From Aureococcus anophagefferens (lineage: Eukaryota > Sar > Pelagophyceae > Pelagomonadales > Pelagomonadaceae): DNA of 64,000 nucleotides. This document shows, in pieces, positions 8,650 to 19,108 of the stretch; position 1 is the first letter of the stretch; each line of letters starts with the position of its first letter. The DNA lies in contig NW_008705563.1 in the NCBI RefSeq assembly GCF_000186865.1, positions 891,070 through 955,069 on the forward strand, in the 5' to 3' direction. The notes beneath the pieces are model-generated. The model did not search any database and was not told the DNA's origin. It was given only the letters and a program-made list of their open reading frames with translations. Both the position numbers and the translations under genes were made by a program.

Positions 8650-11098
8650 ATGCGTCGAGCGCTCTGTGCCGCTCTCACGATGGCGGCGTGCGCCAACGCG
8701 CTGTCGCGGACCGTGGCGCTGCGCGAGCTCGTGAGCACGTGCGTCGACGCCTGCGGCCGCGGCTGCGCGCGCATCCGCGACGTGCAGCAGAGCGGCGACC
8801 TCGGCGCGCAGCTGAAGATCGCCGGCGACGCGCGGTCGGCGCTGACGGCGGCGGACGTGGCCGCGCAGGCCGCCATCGTCGGGTCGCTGCGGCGCGCGTG
8901 GCCCGGGCTCCGCGTCGTGGGCGAGGAGGACGACGGCGCGGTCGGCGACGGCGACGCCGAGCTCGCGACGCCGCTGCGCACGGACCTCTGCGGCGCGCTG
9001 CCCGACGAGCGCGCGGACCTCGACGACGTCATCGTCTACGTCGACCCGCTCGACGGCACGCGCGAGTTCGTCGAGGGCCGGCTCGACAAGGTGCAGTCGC
9101 TCGTCGGCGTCGCCGTGCGCGGCCGGCCCGCGGGCGGCGCCGTCGGCCGGCCCTTTTCGGACGAAAGCGTCGTCTTCGCGCTGCGCGGCGCCGCGGGCGG
9201 GCTCCGGGCGGCGGCCGACCGCCGCGGCGTCGTCGTCGTGAGCGGCGACAGCGACGACGCGCTGCTCGCGGTCGCGCTCGACGCCGCGGCCGCGGCCGGC
9301 GCGAGCCGAACCGTCGCCGGCGCGACGGGCCACAAGCTCCTCGCGGTCGCCGAGGGCCGCGCGGATCTGGCCGTGCTCCACCGGAAGACGTGCTCCTGGG
9401 ACACGTGCGCGGCTGTGTGGAATTCAAATCTTCAACCCGACTTCAATGTGAGCGTATGCGACAGTTTCGACGCAAGCTCTTCGGCTGTGCTTCGAGAACT
9501 CGACGAGAGCAATCGATTCGTCCAAAAATCAGCCGAATCGACTTCGATTTGACCGAGCTAGAGAATTCTGAAGTTTGGTCAGGACCACCCAAACCAGTGG
9601 TTGAATTCGACACAGGTGCGCGGGCGACCCCGTCCTGGCGAGCGTCGGCGGCAAAGTCACGGACTACTTCGGCGCGCCCCTCGTCTACGGCGGGGACGCG
9701 AGCAACGCGCTCGGCGTCGTCGCGTCGTCGCCGCGGGGCGCGGCGGCGCACGACGCGGTCTGCGCGGCGATGCGCGCGGCGCCCGAAGCTCTATCGCTGC
9801 TCCCGGGCCCCGTCGCGGGCGGCGACCACGCGGCCGACGTCGCGCGGGACGTCGCCGGAGCGCCCCTCGCGCCCGCGGACCTCGAGGCGCTGTTCCCCGG
9901 GCGGACGCTCGCGTCGTTCCGCGCGCCGGAGCGCGAGGCCGCGCGCGGCGCGCTCTCGAACGGGTGCCGCCTGCGCCTGACCTGGGCCGACGGCGGAGAA
10001 GGTTCGGTCTTCTACAAGCGCGTCGTCATGGCCGAGCTGCCCGCCGCCGTGAAGAAGCAAACGACGCAACCCGCGAAGCTCCTGCGCGACGTCGAGTCGT
10101 TCCGCGTGGAAGCGGCGTTCCTCGCGTCGGCCGCCGCGTCGTCCTTCGAGGGCGTGCGCCTGCCCGCGGCGCTCGCGTCGACGCAGGTGCCCGACGCGGC
10201 CCACCCCATCGACTCGCGCTTCGCGCTCTATTTGAGGGATTTCGCGCCCGAGGACGGCTGGCGCCAGCGGAACCTGCTCGCGGGCGACGACGCGCGCCGG
10301 ACCGTTCGGGCGCTCGCGGCGTTCCACGCGCGCTTCTGGGGCGCGGACGCGAGCTCCGCGGGGGACGTCTGGCCCCGCGGCGGCCACTGGCTCCCGGAGT
10401 ACGCGCCGGACCAGTTCGCGGCGATCGCGAGCGCCTGGCCCCGGCTCCTCGCGAGCTTCGGCGCGGAGTTCGCCGCCGCGGCCGCGCTGGACGGCGTCGA
10501 CCTGCCGACGCTCGGCGCGCGCCTCGAGGCCGCCGCGGTGGCCGCCGCGGCCCGGGCGCACCCGCCGGCGGACGCGCCGGGGCGGACGCTGATCCACGGC
10601 GACCTCAAGGCCGCGAACGTCTTCGTGAGCGACGACGAGGTCGCGCTCATCGACTTCCAGTTCGTGGGCTGGGGCCTCGCGGCGACGGACCTCGCGCACT
10701 TCGTGTGCTGCGCCGTCGACGGCGGCGATCTCCTCGACGGGGGCGACGCGGCGCTGGTGGGCGCGTACAAGGCGGCGTTGCGAGAGGCTTTGGTCGGCGC
10801 GGGCCGCGCCGCGGACGACGCCGCGAAAATCCTCGAGGGCTTCGACGAGCAGTTCGACGCGGGCGTCGTCGACATCGCGCGGCTCGTCTTCGCCTACCAG
10901 TGGCCGCGCATCGACGCGTCGCCCGCGAACCTCCGGGCCCACGCCCACGTCGCCGCGCGCAACTCCTACAACAAGAACGTCGACAACGCGGTCTGGCTCG
11001 TCGCGCGCGCCGACGCGGCGCTGCGGCGGTTCGCGGCGCCCGTCAAGGAGCGCACGTGGCCCAAGTGGCAGGACGACCTCCCCAGCGGCGGCCTGTAA
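8650..11098 (+). CDS. Fusion of a BPNT1-like 3'(2'),5'-bisphosphate nucleotidase/IMPase domain with an EcKinase/APH-like kinase domain
   Basis: Exons are 8650-9404 and 9616-11098 (745 residues), split by introner A2. Residues 1-25 look like a signal or targeting peptide. The first domain (about 25-300) has the Mg-dependent phosphatase motifs GEED, VDPLDGTREF and SWDTCA, and ends properly with GGKVTDYFGAPLVYGG. The reading frame then continues without a stop into a kinase-like domain. That domain carries VFYKRV (nucleotide-site Lys), HGDLKAANVF (catalytic Asp) and LIDFQFVGWG (metal-binding Asp), typical of aminoglycoside-phosphotransferase/ecdysteroid-kinase folds acting on small molecules. 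Homologous single-domain proteins exist for both halves. A missed stop and start between them is not visible, because the join region is one open frame. The kinase substrate is unknown. Confidence 0.75.
9413..9615. mobile_element. Introner element A2
   Basis: This 203-base element is nearly identical to A1 but lies in sense orientation to its host gene. The 8-base repeats GTGCGCGG are at 9405-9412 and 9616-9623. The intron 9405-9615 (211 bases) is GT-AG; its removal joins the codons of TWDTCAGDPV-type phosphatase sequence (SWDTCAGDPV) in frame. Confidence 0.92.
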
Positions 11099-11281
11099 GA
11101 AAGTCTGTAAGAACTTCATCTTGCGTTTTGCACATCCAGGCTTCCCTTGCAGCCCCGGATGCTCCCCGGATGCCAGAACACTCTCCTCAAACTTTCATAG
11201 CAAGTGAGCTGGACGCGCTTCGACAGCGCTGCACCCACCCACCCGACAGCAACCAGCGCCAGCCACGACCCGCACGGTACC

Positions 11282-11620
11282 ATGTCGGACGACGGCTACG
11301 CGCTCTCCGAGGGCGACTTCTCGCCGAGCTCCGTCGCGTCCCTCGATTCGATTCTGCGGTCGCAAGTCTACTCGCCCGAAGTCGACTCCCCCTTGGTGCG
11401 CGACGACGACGCGACGCCGCGCCGCGGCCGCCGCGACGCGCCCGGGCGGCCCGTGACGCACGCGCGGCGCCTCGCGCTCGAGGTGCAGCGCGAGTTCGAC
11501 GCGCTCGCGTCCGAGCCGCGCGTGCCGCCGTGGTGCCGCGGCGGCCGCGGGTGCCCCGGCGCCGGCGAGGCGCGCTGCTGCCCCGGCATGGAGGCGGCGT
11601 CGCGCGTCGGCGGCTTGTGA
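11282..11620 (+). CDS. Small Cys-containing hypothetical protein
   Basis: The product is 112 residues from an ATG at 11282 in a good context (TACCATGTC), although the frame is open from a GTG at 11204. The N-terminal half is acidic and Ser-rich (DDGYALSEGDFSPSS). It is followed by an Arg-rich segment, a helical stretch (RRLALEVQREFDALA) and a C-terminal cluster of four cysteines (WCRGGRGCPG, then RCCPG). No signal peptide or membrane segment is seen. I do not recognise the family. It is in tandem after the nucleotidase-kinase gene (183 bases) and convergent with the thioredoxin-fold gene. Confidence 0.45.
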   Translation: MSDDGYALSEGDFSPSSVASLDSILRSQVYSPEVDSPLVRDDDATPRRGRRDAPGRPVTHARRLALEVQREFDALASEPRVPPWCRGGRGCPGAGEARCCPGMEAASRVGGL

Positions 11621-11711
11621 CCGCCGCGCGGCGGCGGACCGCCGGCCGCGCGCGCGCGCCGGAAGTCCCCTTCCGCGTAAAAACGCCCCTCCCGTCCAAA
11701 ACTGTGTTAGC

Positions 11712-12875
11712 CTACTTGCCCTTGAGGAGCCCGTCGCCCCACTGGTGCTTGCGCTTGACGACGCCGAGCTTCAGCGCCTTGACGATCTTCACGTTGATGG
11801 TCATCTCGCACGTGCCCTTGCACTTGTCCACGGGCTTCGCGTTCTTGAAGAAGATGAAGGTCGGCGCGGACGTCACGGAGCAGGCCATGGCTAGATCCTT
11901 GGCCTCGTCGACGTCGGCGCGCATGAGCACGGCCTTGGGCCAGAACTGGTTCGCCATCTTCTTGTATTGCGGCGCAACCTTCGCCGAGCCGCCGCCGTCC
12001 TCGGCGCACTTCTCGAAGAAGATGACGAGGACCGTGTCCGGCGACGCGCCGATGCGGATCTGGTCGAACTCGTGCTTGCTGAAGAGCATGCCGTTCGGCG
12101 GCGGCAGGTCGTAGCCCCGGAGCACGATCGCGCCGCGCGCGACGAGGTCGACGGCGTTCGGGTCGAACATGGGCGGCGGCCGGTCCTTGTAGTAGCCCGT
12201 GCCGAGCTCGCGCGTCGTGAACACGAAGCCCTCGCGCGGGCCGTCGTAGGCGGCCGCCGCGTCGTAGAGCGCCGCGTCCTCCGCCTGCTCCGCCTTCTTC
12301 GTCTCGATGTCCGTCAGGAGCTTGTCCTTGTAGTAGCCCTGGCCGAAGAAGCCCCGCTTGAAGACCATGCCCGGCCGGTAGCCCTCGAAGGTCGGCGACG
12401 GCTGGAACTCCGACGGGTCCTGCGCCGTCGCGGGCAGGTTGTCGTCGCCCTTGCCGGCGGCCGCGGCCGCGGGCGCCGCGGCCTCGCGCGTCTCCGCCGC
12501 CGCCGCCGCGACCGCGGGCGCCTCGCGCGCGATCTCCTCGTCGGTCTGGGCGCGCCGCAGCGTGATGTCGAGCGTCTGCTCGCTGCTATCGAGGGGGTTT
12601 AGCAGGTTGCCGACGGGCACCTGGACGTCGAGCGGGCCCTCGCGGTCGCTCGCGTCGAGCCGCGACGCCTCGACGCGCTCGCCCTCGGCGCAGCGCCGGT
12701 TGTGGTGGCGCGCGAAGCGCTCCATCACGTCCAGGAGCTTCGTGCCCAGCTTCGCCTTCGTGAGCTGGAGCTTCGTCGCGTGGGACTCCTCGTCGACGCC
12801 GTCGGCGTCGGCCTCCACCAATCGCAGGATGATGTTCGTCTTCGCGGCGACCTTCACCGGCACGGCGTAGGGCAT
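11712..12875 (-). CDS. Thioredoxin-fold protein with two GYYKD repeat motifs
   Basis: The gene encodes 387 residues from the ATG at 12875. Residues 1-115 form an unrecognised domain. An Ala-rich linker follows, then two related motifs, MVFKRGFFGQGYYKDK and FVFTTRELGTGYYKDR, about 65 residues apart. The C-terminal 110 residues look like a thioredoxin fold: TVLVIFFEKC, MRADVDEAKDLAMACSV, SAPTFIFFKNAKPVDKCKG, including the cis-Pro (APTF). The usual CxxC redox site is absent (only EKCAED), so a classical disulfide reductase activity is unlikely; it may act as a scaffold. No signal peptide is visible. It is divergent from the methyltransferase gene at 13053, with 177 bases between. Confidence 0.6.
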   Translation of the reverse strand: MPYAVPVKVAAKTNIILRLVEADADGVDEESHATKLQLTKAKLGTKLLDVMERFARHHNRRCAEGERVEASRLDASDREGPLDVQVPVGNLLNPLDSSEQTLDITLRRAQTDEEIAREAPAVAAAAAETREAAAPAAAAAGKGDDNLPATAQDPSEFQPSPTFEGYRPGMVFKRGFFGQGYYKDKLLTDIETKKAEQAEDAALYDAAAAYDGPREGFVFTTRELGTGYYKDRPPPMFDPNAVDLVARGAIVLRGYDLPPPNGMLFSKHEFDQIRIGASPDTVLVIFFEKCAEDGGGSAKVAPQYKKMANQFWPKAVLMRADVDEAKDLAMACSVTSAPTFIFFKNAKPVDKCKGTCEMTINVKIVKALKLGVVKRKHQWGDGLLKGK

Positions 12876-13052
12876 GGTGGCGCTGGCGCTGGCGGCGCGC
12901 GCCGCGCTCCGCCGACGAAGTTGTCTAGCTCTATGCGCCACTCGCTGGCCACTGCGGCCCACGATTGGCCGAGCACACGATGCACAGACGCTGCCCCGCA
13001 ACATCGACATCAGCGGTCGGCGCGGCGCGATGGAAGGCAGGACACCCCATTG

Positions 13053-14124
13053 ATGCGGCTCCGGTCCCTGCTCCTCGTGGCCGCGCGCGTCGCGGGCACG
13101 TCGCTGCGCGACGTCTGCCTCAACGCGAGCTTCGCGCCGACGCTCGAGGACCTGGGCGAGGATTTCCTCGCCGGGCAGCCCCGGCGCCAGCTCAAGGACG
13201 GCGACGCCGTCGTCGCCGCGCTCGCCGGGCGGCGCGCGCTGGAGATCGGCGGCCCGACGCCGGAGCTCGCGCACGTCTACGAGCTCGTGGCGTCCTGCGA
13301 CAACCTGGCCCAGTTCCCGGACCCGACGCACAAACGCTTCGAGCTCGTCGACGGCGGCGACTTCGCGCCGGACGGCGGCGCGCCGATCGGCCGCACGCTC
13401 GTCGGCGACGCGAGCGACCTCACGGCGTCCGTGGCACGCGGCGCCTACGACGCCATCCTCGCGTCCCACGTCCTGGAGCACTTCCAGGACCCGCTCGGCG
13501 CGCTGCTGAAGTGGGACCGCGTGCTCGACGAGGGCGCCGCGCTCCTCCTCATCCTGCCCTGGAAGGACAACACCTTCGACCGCTACCGCGCGCCGCACAC
13601 GCTCGAGCAGCTCGCGCAGAAGCACGTGCGCGCGGCGCGGGCCGGCGACGACGCGCCGCTCCTCGTCGACTTCGAGCAGACGGTCCGGAGCATCGACCTG
13701 ACCTGCGTGCAAACCAAATCTTCAATCCGACTTCAATGTGAGCGTATGCGAACGTTTCGACGCAATCTGTTCTGTTGTGCCTCGAGAACTCGAGGAGAGG
13801 AATCGATCCGTTCAAAAATCAGCCGAATCGACGTCGATTTGACCGAGCTAGAGAGGTTTGAAGTTTGGCCCCGACGTCCCAGCTCACTGGTTGATTTGCA
13901 CACAGGACCTGACCATGGACTGGGGCTTCGAGCCCGGCTCCTCGTCCGAGGACCTGCGGCGGCGCACGGTGGCGTCGCCCGAGGGCAAGGAGATGCTCCA
14001 CTGGCACGTCTTCGATTTCCACGTCCTCGGCCAGCTCTTCGAGTGCCTCAACTACCGCATCGTCACCATGGACCTCCTCGCGCCCTTCCACCAGGTCGTA
14101 GTGGGCATTAAAGGGCCGCGCTAG
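13053..14124 (+). CDS. Class I SAM-dependent methyltransferase-like protein, split by an introner
   Basis: Predicted exons are 13053-13706 and 13906-14124 (290 residues). The sequence has ALEIGGPTPELAHVY (motif I region), YDAILASHVLEHFQDP (post-motif II, typical of type-11 methyltransferases) and LLLILPWKDNTFDRYR. The N-terminus is mildly hydrophobic and could be a leader. The intron is introner A3. Its duplicated target begins GA, so the clean excision used by the other copies is impossible with a normal donor. The nearest in-frame solution uses GT at 13707 inside the element and adds four residues (DLTC) before DLTMDWGF. The stop at 14124 is 6 bases from the next gene's stop. The substrate is unknown. 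Confidence 0.65.
13703..13905. mobile_element. Introner element A3
   Basis: This is a 203-base family A copy in sense orientation. The 8-base repeats GACCTGAC are at 13695-13702 and 13906-13913. Ends are CTGCGTGCAAACC and TTGCACACAG. It is more diverged than A1 and A2. The 3' AG is at 13904-13905; the duplicated site offers no GT or GC donor at its first base. Confidence 0.88.
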
Positions 14125-14130
14125 GGGATC

Positions 14131-17100
14131 CTACGCCTCGCCCCAGGGCGCGCCCGCGTCGTCGAGGCGCACCGCGAGGCGGAGCGCGTCGAGCAGGGAC
14201 GCGTCGAGCGCGGCGTCGCGGCGGCCCCGCGTCCCGCGCGCGCCGCGGCCGCAGTCCGCGCCCGCGTCCCCCGTGAGCAGGCCCCGGAGCCGCGGGTCGT
14301 CGGCCCAGTCCGCGTGCGACGACAGCAGCAGGCCGAGCTCGAGCGCCGCGTGCGCGCGCGTCGCCCACGCGCTCCCGTCGCAGAACGCGTCCGCGACGGC
14401 GGCCCCAAAGTCGCCGTAGGGCACGACGGGCGACGCGGCGTTGCCCGTCGCGACGACCGTGGCGCCGCCGGCGAGCGTGAGGCCGCCGCAGGTGCCGTTG
14501 GAAGGCGCGACGACGGGCAGCCCGTGCTCGATCGCTAAAAAGCAGGCCGTCGACGCCGTCTCCGCGGGCGACGCCCCGGGCGCCAGGACGACGCGCGCGG
14601 CCCGCGCGAGCGCCCCGAGCGCCGCGCGCTCGTCGAGCAGCGCCGACGGCGGCGCCGGCGCGTCGGCCGCGGGCGCCGCCGCGGCCGCGAGCGGCGCCCA
14701 GGCCGCGGAGCAGCCCCCGGCGGCTTTGGGCGCCGCGGCGTCGGCCCGCCGGAGCTTCGCCGCGGCCTCGAGGCTCGCCGGCGCGTCGTCGTCGTCGGCG
14801 GCGGACGCCGCGCGCTCGCGCGCGCAGTGCGCGTCGACGGCGCCGCGCCACGCGTCCGCGCCCGCGACGACGAGCGTCGCCGTTTCCAGCGCCGCGCAGC
14901 CGCGCCGCGCGCGGGGCCAGGCCTCCAAGAGCCAGGCGAGGTCCCGGGCGGTCGCCGGCGAGTGGGCGGCGACGTAGAGCGCCGTCGACCGGTTCGACGC
15001 GGACGCGACGTGCGCGCCCGCGTCGGGCCCCGCGACGAGCGCCGCCGTCGCGACGGCGGGCTTGTGGGCGGCGACGGCGATGGCCGGCGGCGCGTGCGTC
15101 GCGCCGGCCCTCGCCGCCGACGCCTGGAGCCGCGCGAAGGACGCGGCGAGCGCCTCCGTCGGCGCGAGGACCGCGTCGACGCGCGCGCTCGCGTACAAGA
15201 GCCGCTCGTGGCCGTAGGCCGCGGCCGCGCGGCGCGTGCCCTGGTCGTCGCCGCGGCCGAGCTCGGCCAGGGCGTGGTAGTGCAGCGCGTGGGACACGAC
15301 GGCGACGCGCCGCGGCGGCGTCCGCGCGTCGCGGAACCGGCGCAGCGCGACGCGCGCCGCGGGCTCGTCGCCGAACCGCTCGTCGAAGTTCACCTCCAGC
15401 AGCGCGAGGTCGAACTGCTTCGCCGCGAGGAACGACGACGTGAGCACGCGGCCCAGCAGCTCGTCGTCGCTCTTGACGGCGACGGAGCACGCCCGGCTCG
15501 ACTTGGTCCGCGGCAGGAAGATGCGACCGGACGCGGGCGCCGGCGCCGCGCCGCTCTCCCGGTACCCCTTCGCGTGGCCCCGCGACACGAGCGTGACCTC
15601 GTGGCCCGCGCCGCAGAGCCACTCGACGAGGCGCAGCGCGCGCCCGTCCGCGCCCTCGACGTCGCGGAGCGGCGCGTCGCGGACGTAGAGCACCTCCCGG
15701 GGCGCGGCCGCGGCGCCGCGGCCGCCCGGCGGCCCGCCGAGGGACGTCGCCGCCCGCGCGCAGCCAACGCTGCGCGTCGCCGGCGGCGCGACGGCGTCGC
15801 AGGCGTCCGCGGCCGTCGGGGCCCGGCGCGCGTCGCGCCGCGCGCGCCGCGGCGCCGTGCCGTTGCGCGGCGCGGCGCCGGAGACGGCGGCCCGGGCGGC
15901 GTCGGCGCACCAGCCCTCGACGACGGCCGCCGCCGTCTGCTGCGGGGCCGCGAAGGTCGCCCGCGGCGCCGCGCCGCGCCGGAGGAAGAGCGGCAGGTGG
16001 CGCAGGAGGCCGCACCGCGCGAGCGCGACGTCGCCCGGGCCGTCGCCCCAGAGCCACTCGGCCGGCGGTTCGCCGTCCGCGGCGCCGTCGTCGGCGGCGT
16101 CCGGGTTCGCCAACGCGCAGCAGCAGCGCTCGAAGGCGGGCAGGCCGACGAGCGCGGACGCGGACGCGAGCGCGGCCGCGGCCGCCGCGACGCGGTCCGC
16201 GGCCGGTGCCGCGGCCGGCGCCGGCGCCGGCGCCGCGTCGAGGTCCGCCGCCGCGTCGACCACGACGGCGCGGCCGAAGTGGGCGCTCGCCGTCGCCAGG
16301 GCCGCGGCCCAGGCGCCGCCGTCGACGCGCGCGGCGCCCGCGGCGAGGCCGCGCGCCCACCGCGCGGGCACCGCGACGGCGTCCGCGGGCGGCGGCGCCT
16401 CGACGTGCGCCTCGGCGGCGCCGCCGCGCCGCGTCATGAAGCGCGGATTCGCCGCCGGCGCCGGCCCGGCGAAGAGGAACGCGGACGCGAGGGGCCGCCG
16501 CTCGTCCGTCGCGACTTCGCGCAGCTTCGCGTACAGGCCGGGCCGCGGCGCCGCGCGGGCGAGCAGCACGTAGTCCGCGCCGACCTCGAGGCCGCAGGTC
16601 GCCACGTGGCCCGCGGCGCCCGGGTCCGGCCCGGCGCAGGAAAAGTCGAAGCGTTTGTCCCGCGCGGCCGCGGCCGCGCCGGCGCCGCGGTCGCGCCGCG
16701 CGTCGACGACGACGACATCGAGCCAGGGCGCCGCGGCCCGCGCGGCGTCCGCGGCGTCGAGCGTGGCGTCGACCGTGGCGTCGTCGCCGGCGAAGACGAC
16801 GTGGGCCACGCGCGGGAAGACCCTCGCCGGTGCGCCCTCGCCCGCGAGGGCCGCGCGCTCGGGCAGCGAGTCGACGAACGCGTTCCCGGCGCTCGCGCCG
16901 TCGTAGCCCCGGGCCACCTGCCAGTCCCCGAAGCCGACGCGCAGCTGCTCGAAGGACTCGGGCAGGTTGCAGCCCGGCAGGTGGAGCCCGACGTGGACGA
17001 GCGTCCTAGCGCGCGCGAACGCGCCGGGCGCGGACGTCGACTCGTGGACGTGGTGCGCGGCGAAGCCGCTCGCCGCGTCCCAGTGCTCCAGGGGCCCCGT

Positions 17101-18502
17101 GCCGTTGGCCGGGTCCGGCGCCGTCGCCGCGGCGCTCTGCGCCGCGAGGGCCTCGACGGCGTCGACGACCGCGGCCGCGCCGCCGAAGCCACCGACGCCG
17201 AGCGCGGCCGCGAGGCGGTCGACCTCGCCCGGTCGGTCGCCGTACATGCGCTCGTAGGCCATGTCGTAGCAGGCGAAGGGCACCCACTTGGCGTACTGCT
17301 GGAACCGCGGCGCGACGTCGTGCGCCGCGGCGGAGCCGGCCGCGTCGCGGCTGTGGAGGCCCTCGGGGCCGAAGCCGAGGCAGCTCCCGAACATCTGCAT
17401 GCTGCTCAGCAGCACGTCCCGCAGGTCCCGGTGGCTCGTGAAGACCTGCGTAGGGTTGGCGTTCCGGCGGTTCCGGCGGTTTCGGCGCGGGCCGCGCGCC
17501 GCGTTAACGAGCGGGAGGAGTCGCGGCACGAACGCGTGCGTCTTCAGCAGGCACGGCGGCGCCGCGAGGCAGGCGTCGAAGTCGGCGCTGTCGCCGTCGC
17601 TGTGCGCCGTCTTCACGTCCAGCGACGTCGCGGCTTTGAGGATCTCCTTGAGCGCGTTGAACTGCCACCTGCGCGCACATCAACCGCCGGTTCGGGACGT
17701 CCCGACCAAACTGTGACATTCTCGAGCTCGGTCACATCGAAGTCGATTCGGCTGATTTTTGGACGGATCGATGGCTCTCATCAGGTTCTCGAAGCACGGT
17801 GGAAGCGCTCGTACATTCAAATGCGCTCACATGGAAGTCGATTTGAAGATTCGATTCGCACGCAGACCGCCACGTGCTCCCCGACCGCGAGAGGCCCGTC
17901 ACTAAAACCCGGAGTTCGGCGGCGGGCGCGCCGCGGCCGCACGTCGCGCCGGGCGCGGCGAAGGCCGCGGCGGGGCGGACGGCGACGACGCGCGTCGCGT
18001 TCAGGGCTTGTTTCGCGGGTCGCGGCGTCGGCGCGCGCGACGGCCGCGGCGACGGCGCGGGCGCGGGCGCGGGCGAGGGCCGCGGCGAGGGTCGCGGCGT
18101 CGGCGCCGGCGCCGGCGCCGGCGACGGCCGCGGCGAGGGCCGCGGCGACGGCGCGGCCGTGGGCTGCGCGCCGTCGACGCAGCGGGCCCGCCCGGCGGGG
18201 CGGCCCCCGAACAAAGGGCAGCCCTTTCGCGTGCACGCGAGCGCGCCGTCGGCGCCGACGCGGCAGTGGTTACAGCCGTCGTACCAGCGGTCGCAGCCCG
18301 CGTCGACGCACGTCCCGTAGCCGTCCTTCCGGCACGGCGCGACCGGCGGCGCGCCGGCCGGTGCGTCCGGCGTCGGCTGGAGCGCCGTCGATTGGAACAA
18401 ATTCAACGAGTTGTTGATGAGCGCGCCGATGCCCATGCTGCAGGCCGTCCAGAGGATCCACGCGCATTTGACGCCGCGCGGCTTTTGCGCTGGCCGGTTC
18501 AT
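14131..18502 (-). CDS. Type II membrane sulfotransferase-glycosyltransferase fusion
   Basis: Exons are 18502-17874 and 17668-14131, about 1,388 residues; an alternative upstream ATG is at 18571. A single N-terminal membrane anchor (AWILWTACSMGIGALI) suggests a Golgi type II protein. It is followed by a Cys-rich patch and a Pro/Ser/Ala repeat linker. A sulfotransferase domain begins with GLSRSGSTWQ (phosphosulfate loop, restored only after removing introner A4) and has VFTSHRDLRDVLLSSM (3'-phosphate site). A long middle region of unknown fold follows, then a GT4-like glycosyltransferase C-terminus with EVLYVRDAPLRD, SRGHAKGY, VVSHALHYHAL and EHGLPVVAPSN. A 63-base in-frame piece (17508-17446) has GT-AG ends and may be a second intron. 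It likely acts on cell-surface or secreted glycans. Confidence 0.7.
17669..17865. mobile_element. Introner element A4 (diverged)
   Basis: This 197-base family A copy lies on the minus strand, in sense orientation to its host. On the gene strand the flanks read GTGGCGGT (donor side, 17873-17866) and GTGGCAGT (acceptor side, 17668-17661), differing at one base. The intron 17873-17669 (205 bases) is GT-AG and restores GSTWQFNALKE. The shorter length and imperfect target repeat suggest an older insertion. Confidence 0.85.
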
Positions 18503-18661
18503 CTGGGCTGCTGCAAAGTGGGCTCCATAAGCTAATTTTTTTTTGGCATTTGCTGCTGGTTCAGCCTTCATTGCCTTCACCTGCGGCTCCTTGAGCGTCT
18601 CTCGGGAAGGCTTGGCTGCGCGCGCACCACTGCGGCAGACGCGTTCGTCGTGCACGAATTG

Positions 18662-19099
18662 ATGGCCACGGTGAAGCTGCTCTGGTTCGCAGTGGAACGC
18701 GCCGCGGATCCGATCGCTGCATCCCTGGAGCGCGTGGCCGTGCGGTCGCCGGGCTTCTCGAAGTTCTGCGTGAGCGTGGCGCGCCGCTACAATGCCTTGA
18801 CCTCGACGCACCGCGTGAGCTTGTTTGCGGACGAGCCGCTCGCCGCGAAGGAGCCGCTCTCGGAGCGCGCGGCGACGAAAATTGGCGCGGAGCTGCTCGC
18901 CGAGGCGGTCGGCGCCTCCCGCGTCCGCTCGCGCGCTCTCGCGCGCTCCCGCACGCTTTCGCCCGCGTCGCAGACCGTCGTGACGTTGGGCCTGGGCGTG
19001 CTCTACGACCAGCACCGGCGCGAGTCCGAGGCGGAGGACGTCCTCGAGGCGCGCATCGCGACGCTCGAGGCGGCGCTCGCGGCGCGGCGGCCGGACTAA
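18662..19099 (+). CDS. OPA3: OPA3-like protein
   Basis: The gene encodes 145 residues from the ATG at 18662. The N-terminus MATVKLLWFAVERAADPIA matches the OPA3 family start (xxKLLxLxxRxxSKPxA). SPGFSKFCVSVARRYN corresponds to the conserved helix, and LSERAATKIGAELLAEAV is the family hallmark segment. A short hydrophobic stretch (TVVTLGLGVLYDQHR) and a coiled coil (EDVLEARIATLEAALA) follow, as in animal and fungal members of about 130-180 residues. Human OPA3 is a mitochondrial membrane protein; that location is inferred here. It is divergent from the sulfotransferase fusion and convergent with the next gene, with 9 bases between stops. Confidence 0.75.
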   Translation: MATVKLLWFAVERAADPIAASLERVAVRSPGFSKFCVSVARRYNALTSTHRVSLFADEPLAAKEPLSERAATKIGAELLAEAVGASRVRSRALARSRTLSPASQTVVTLGLGVLYDQHRRESEAEDVLEARIATLEAALAARRPD

Positions 19100-19108
19100 G
19101 CCTCGCTC

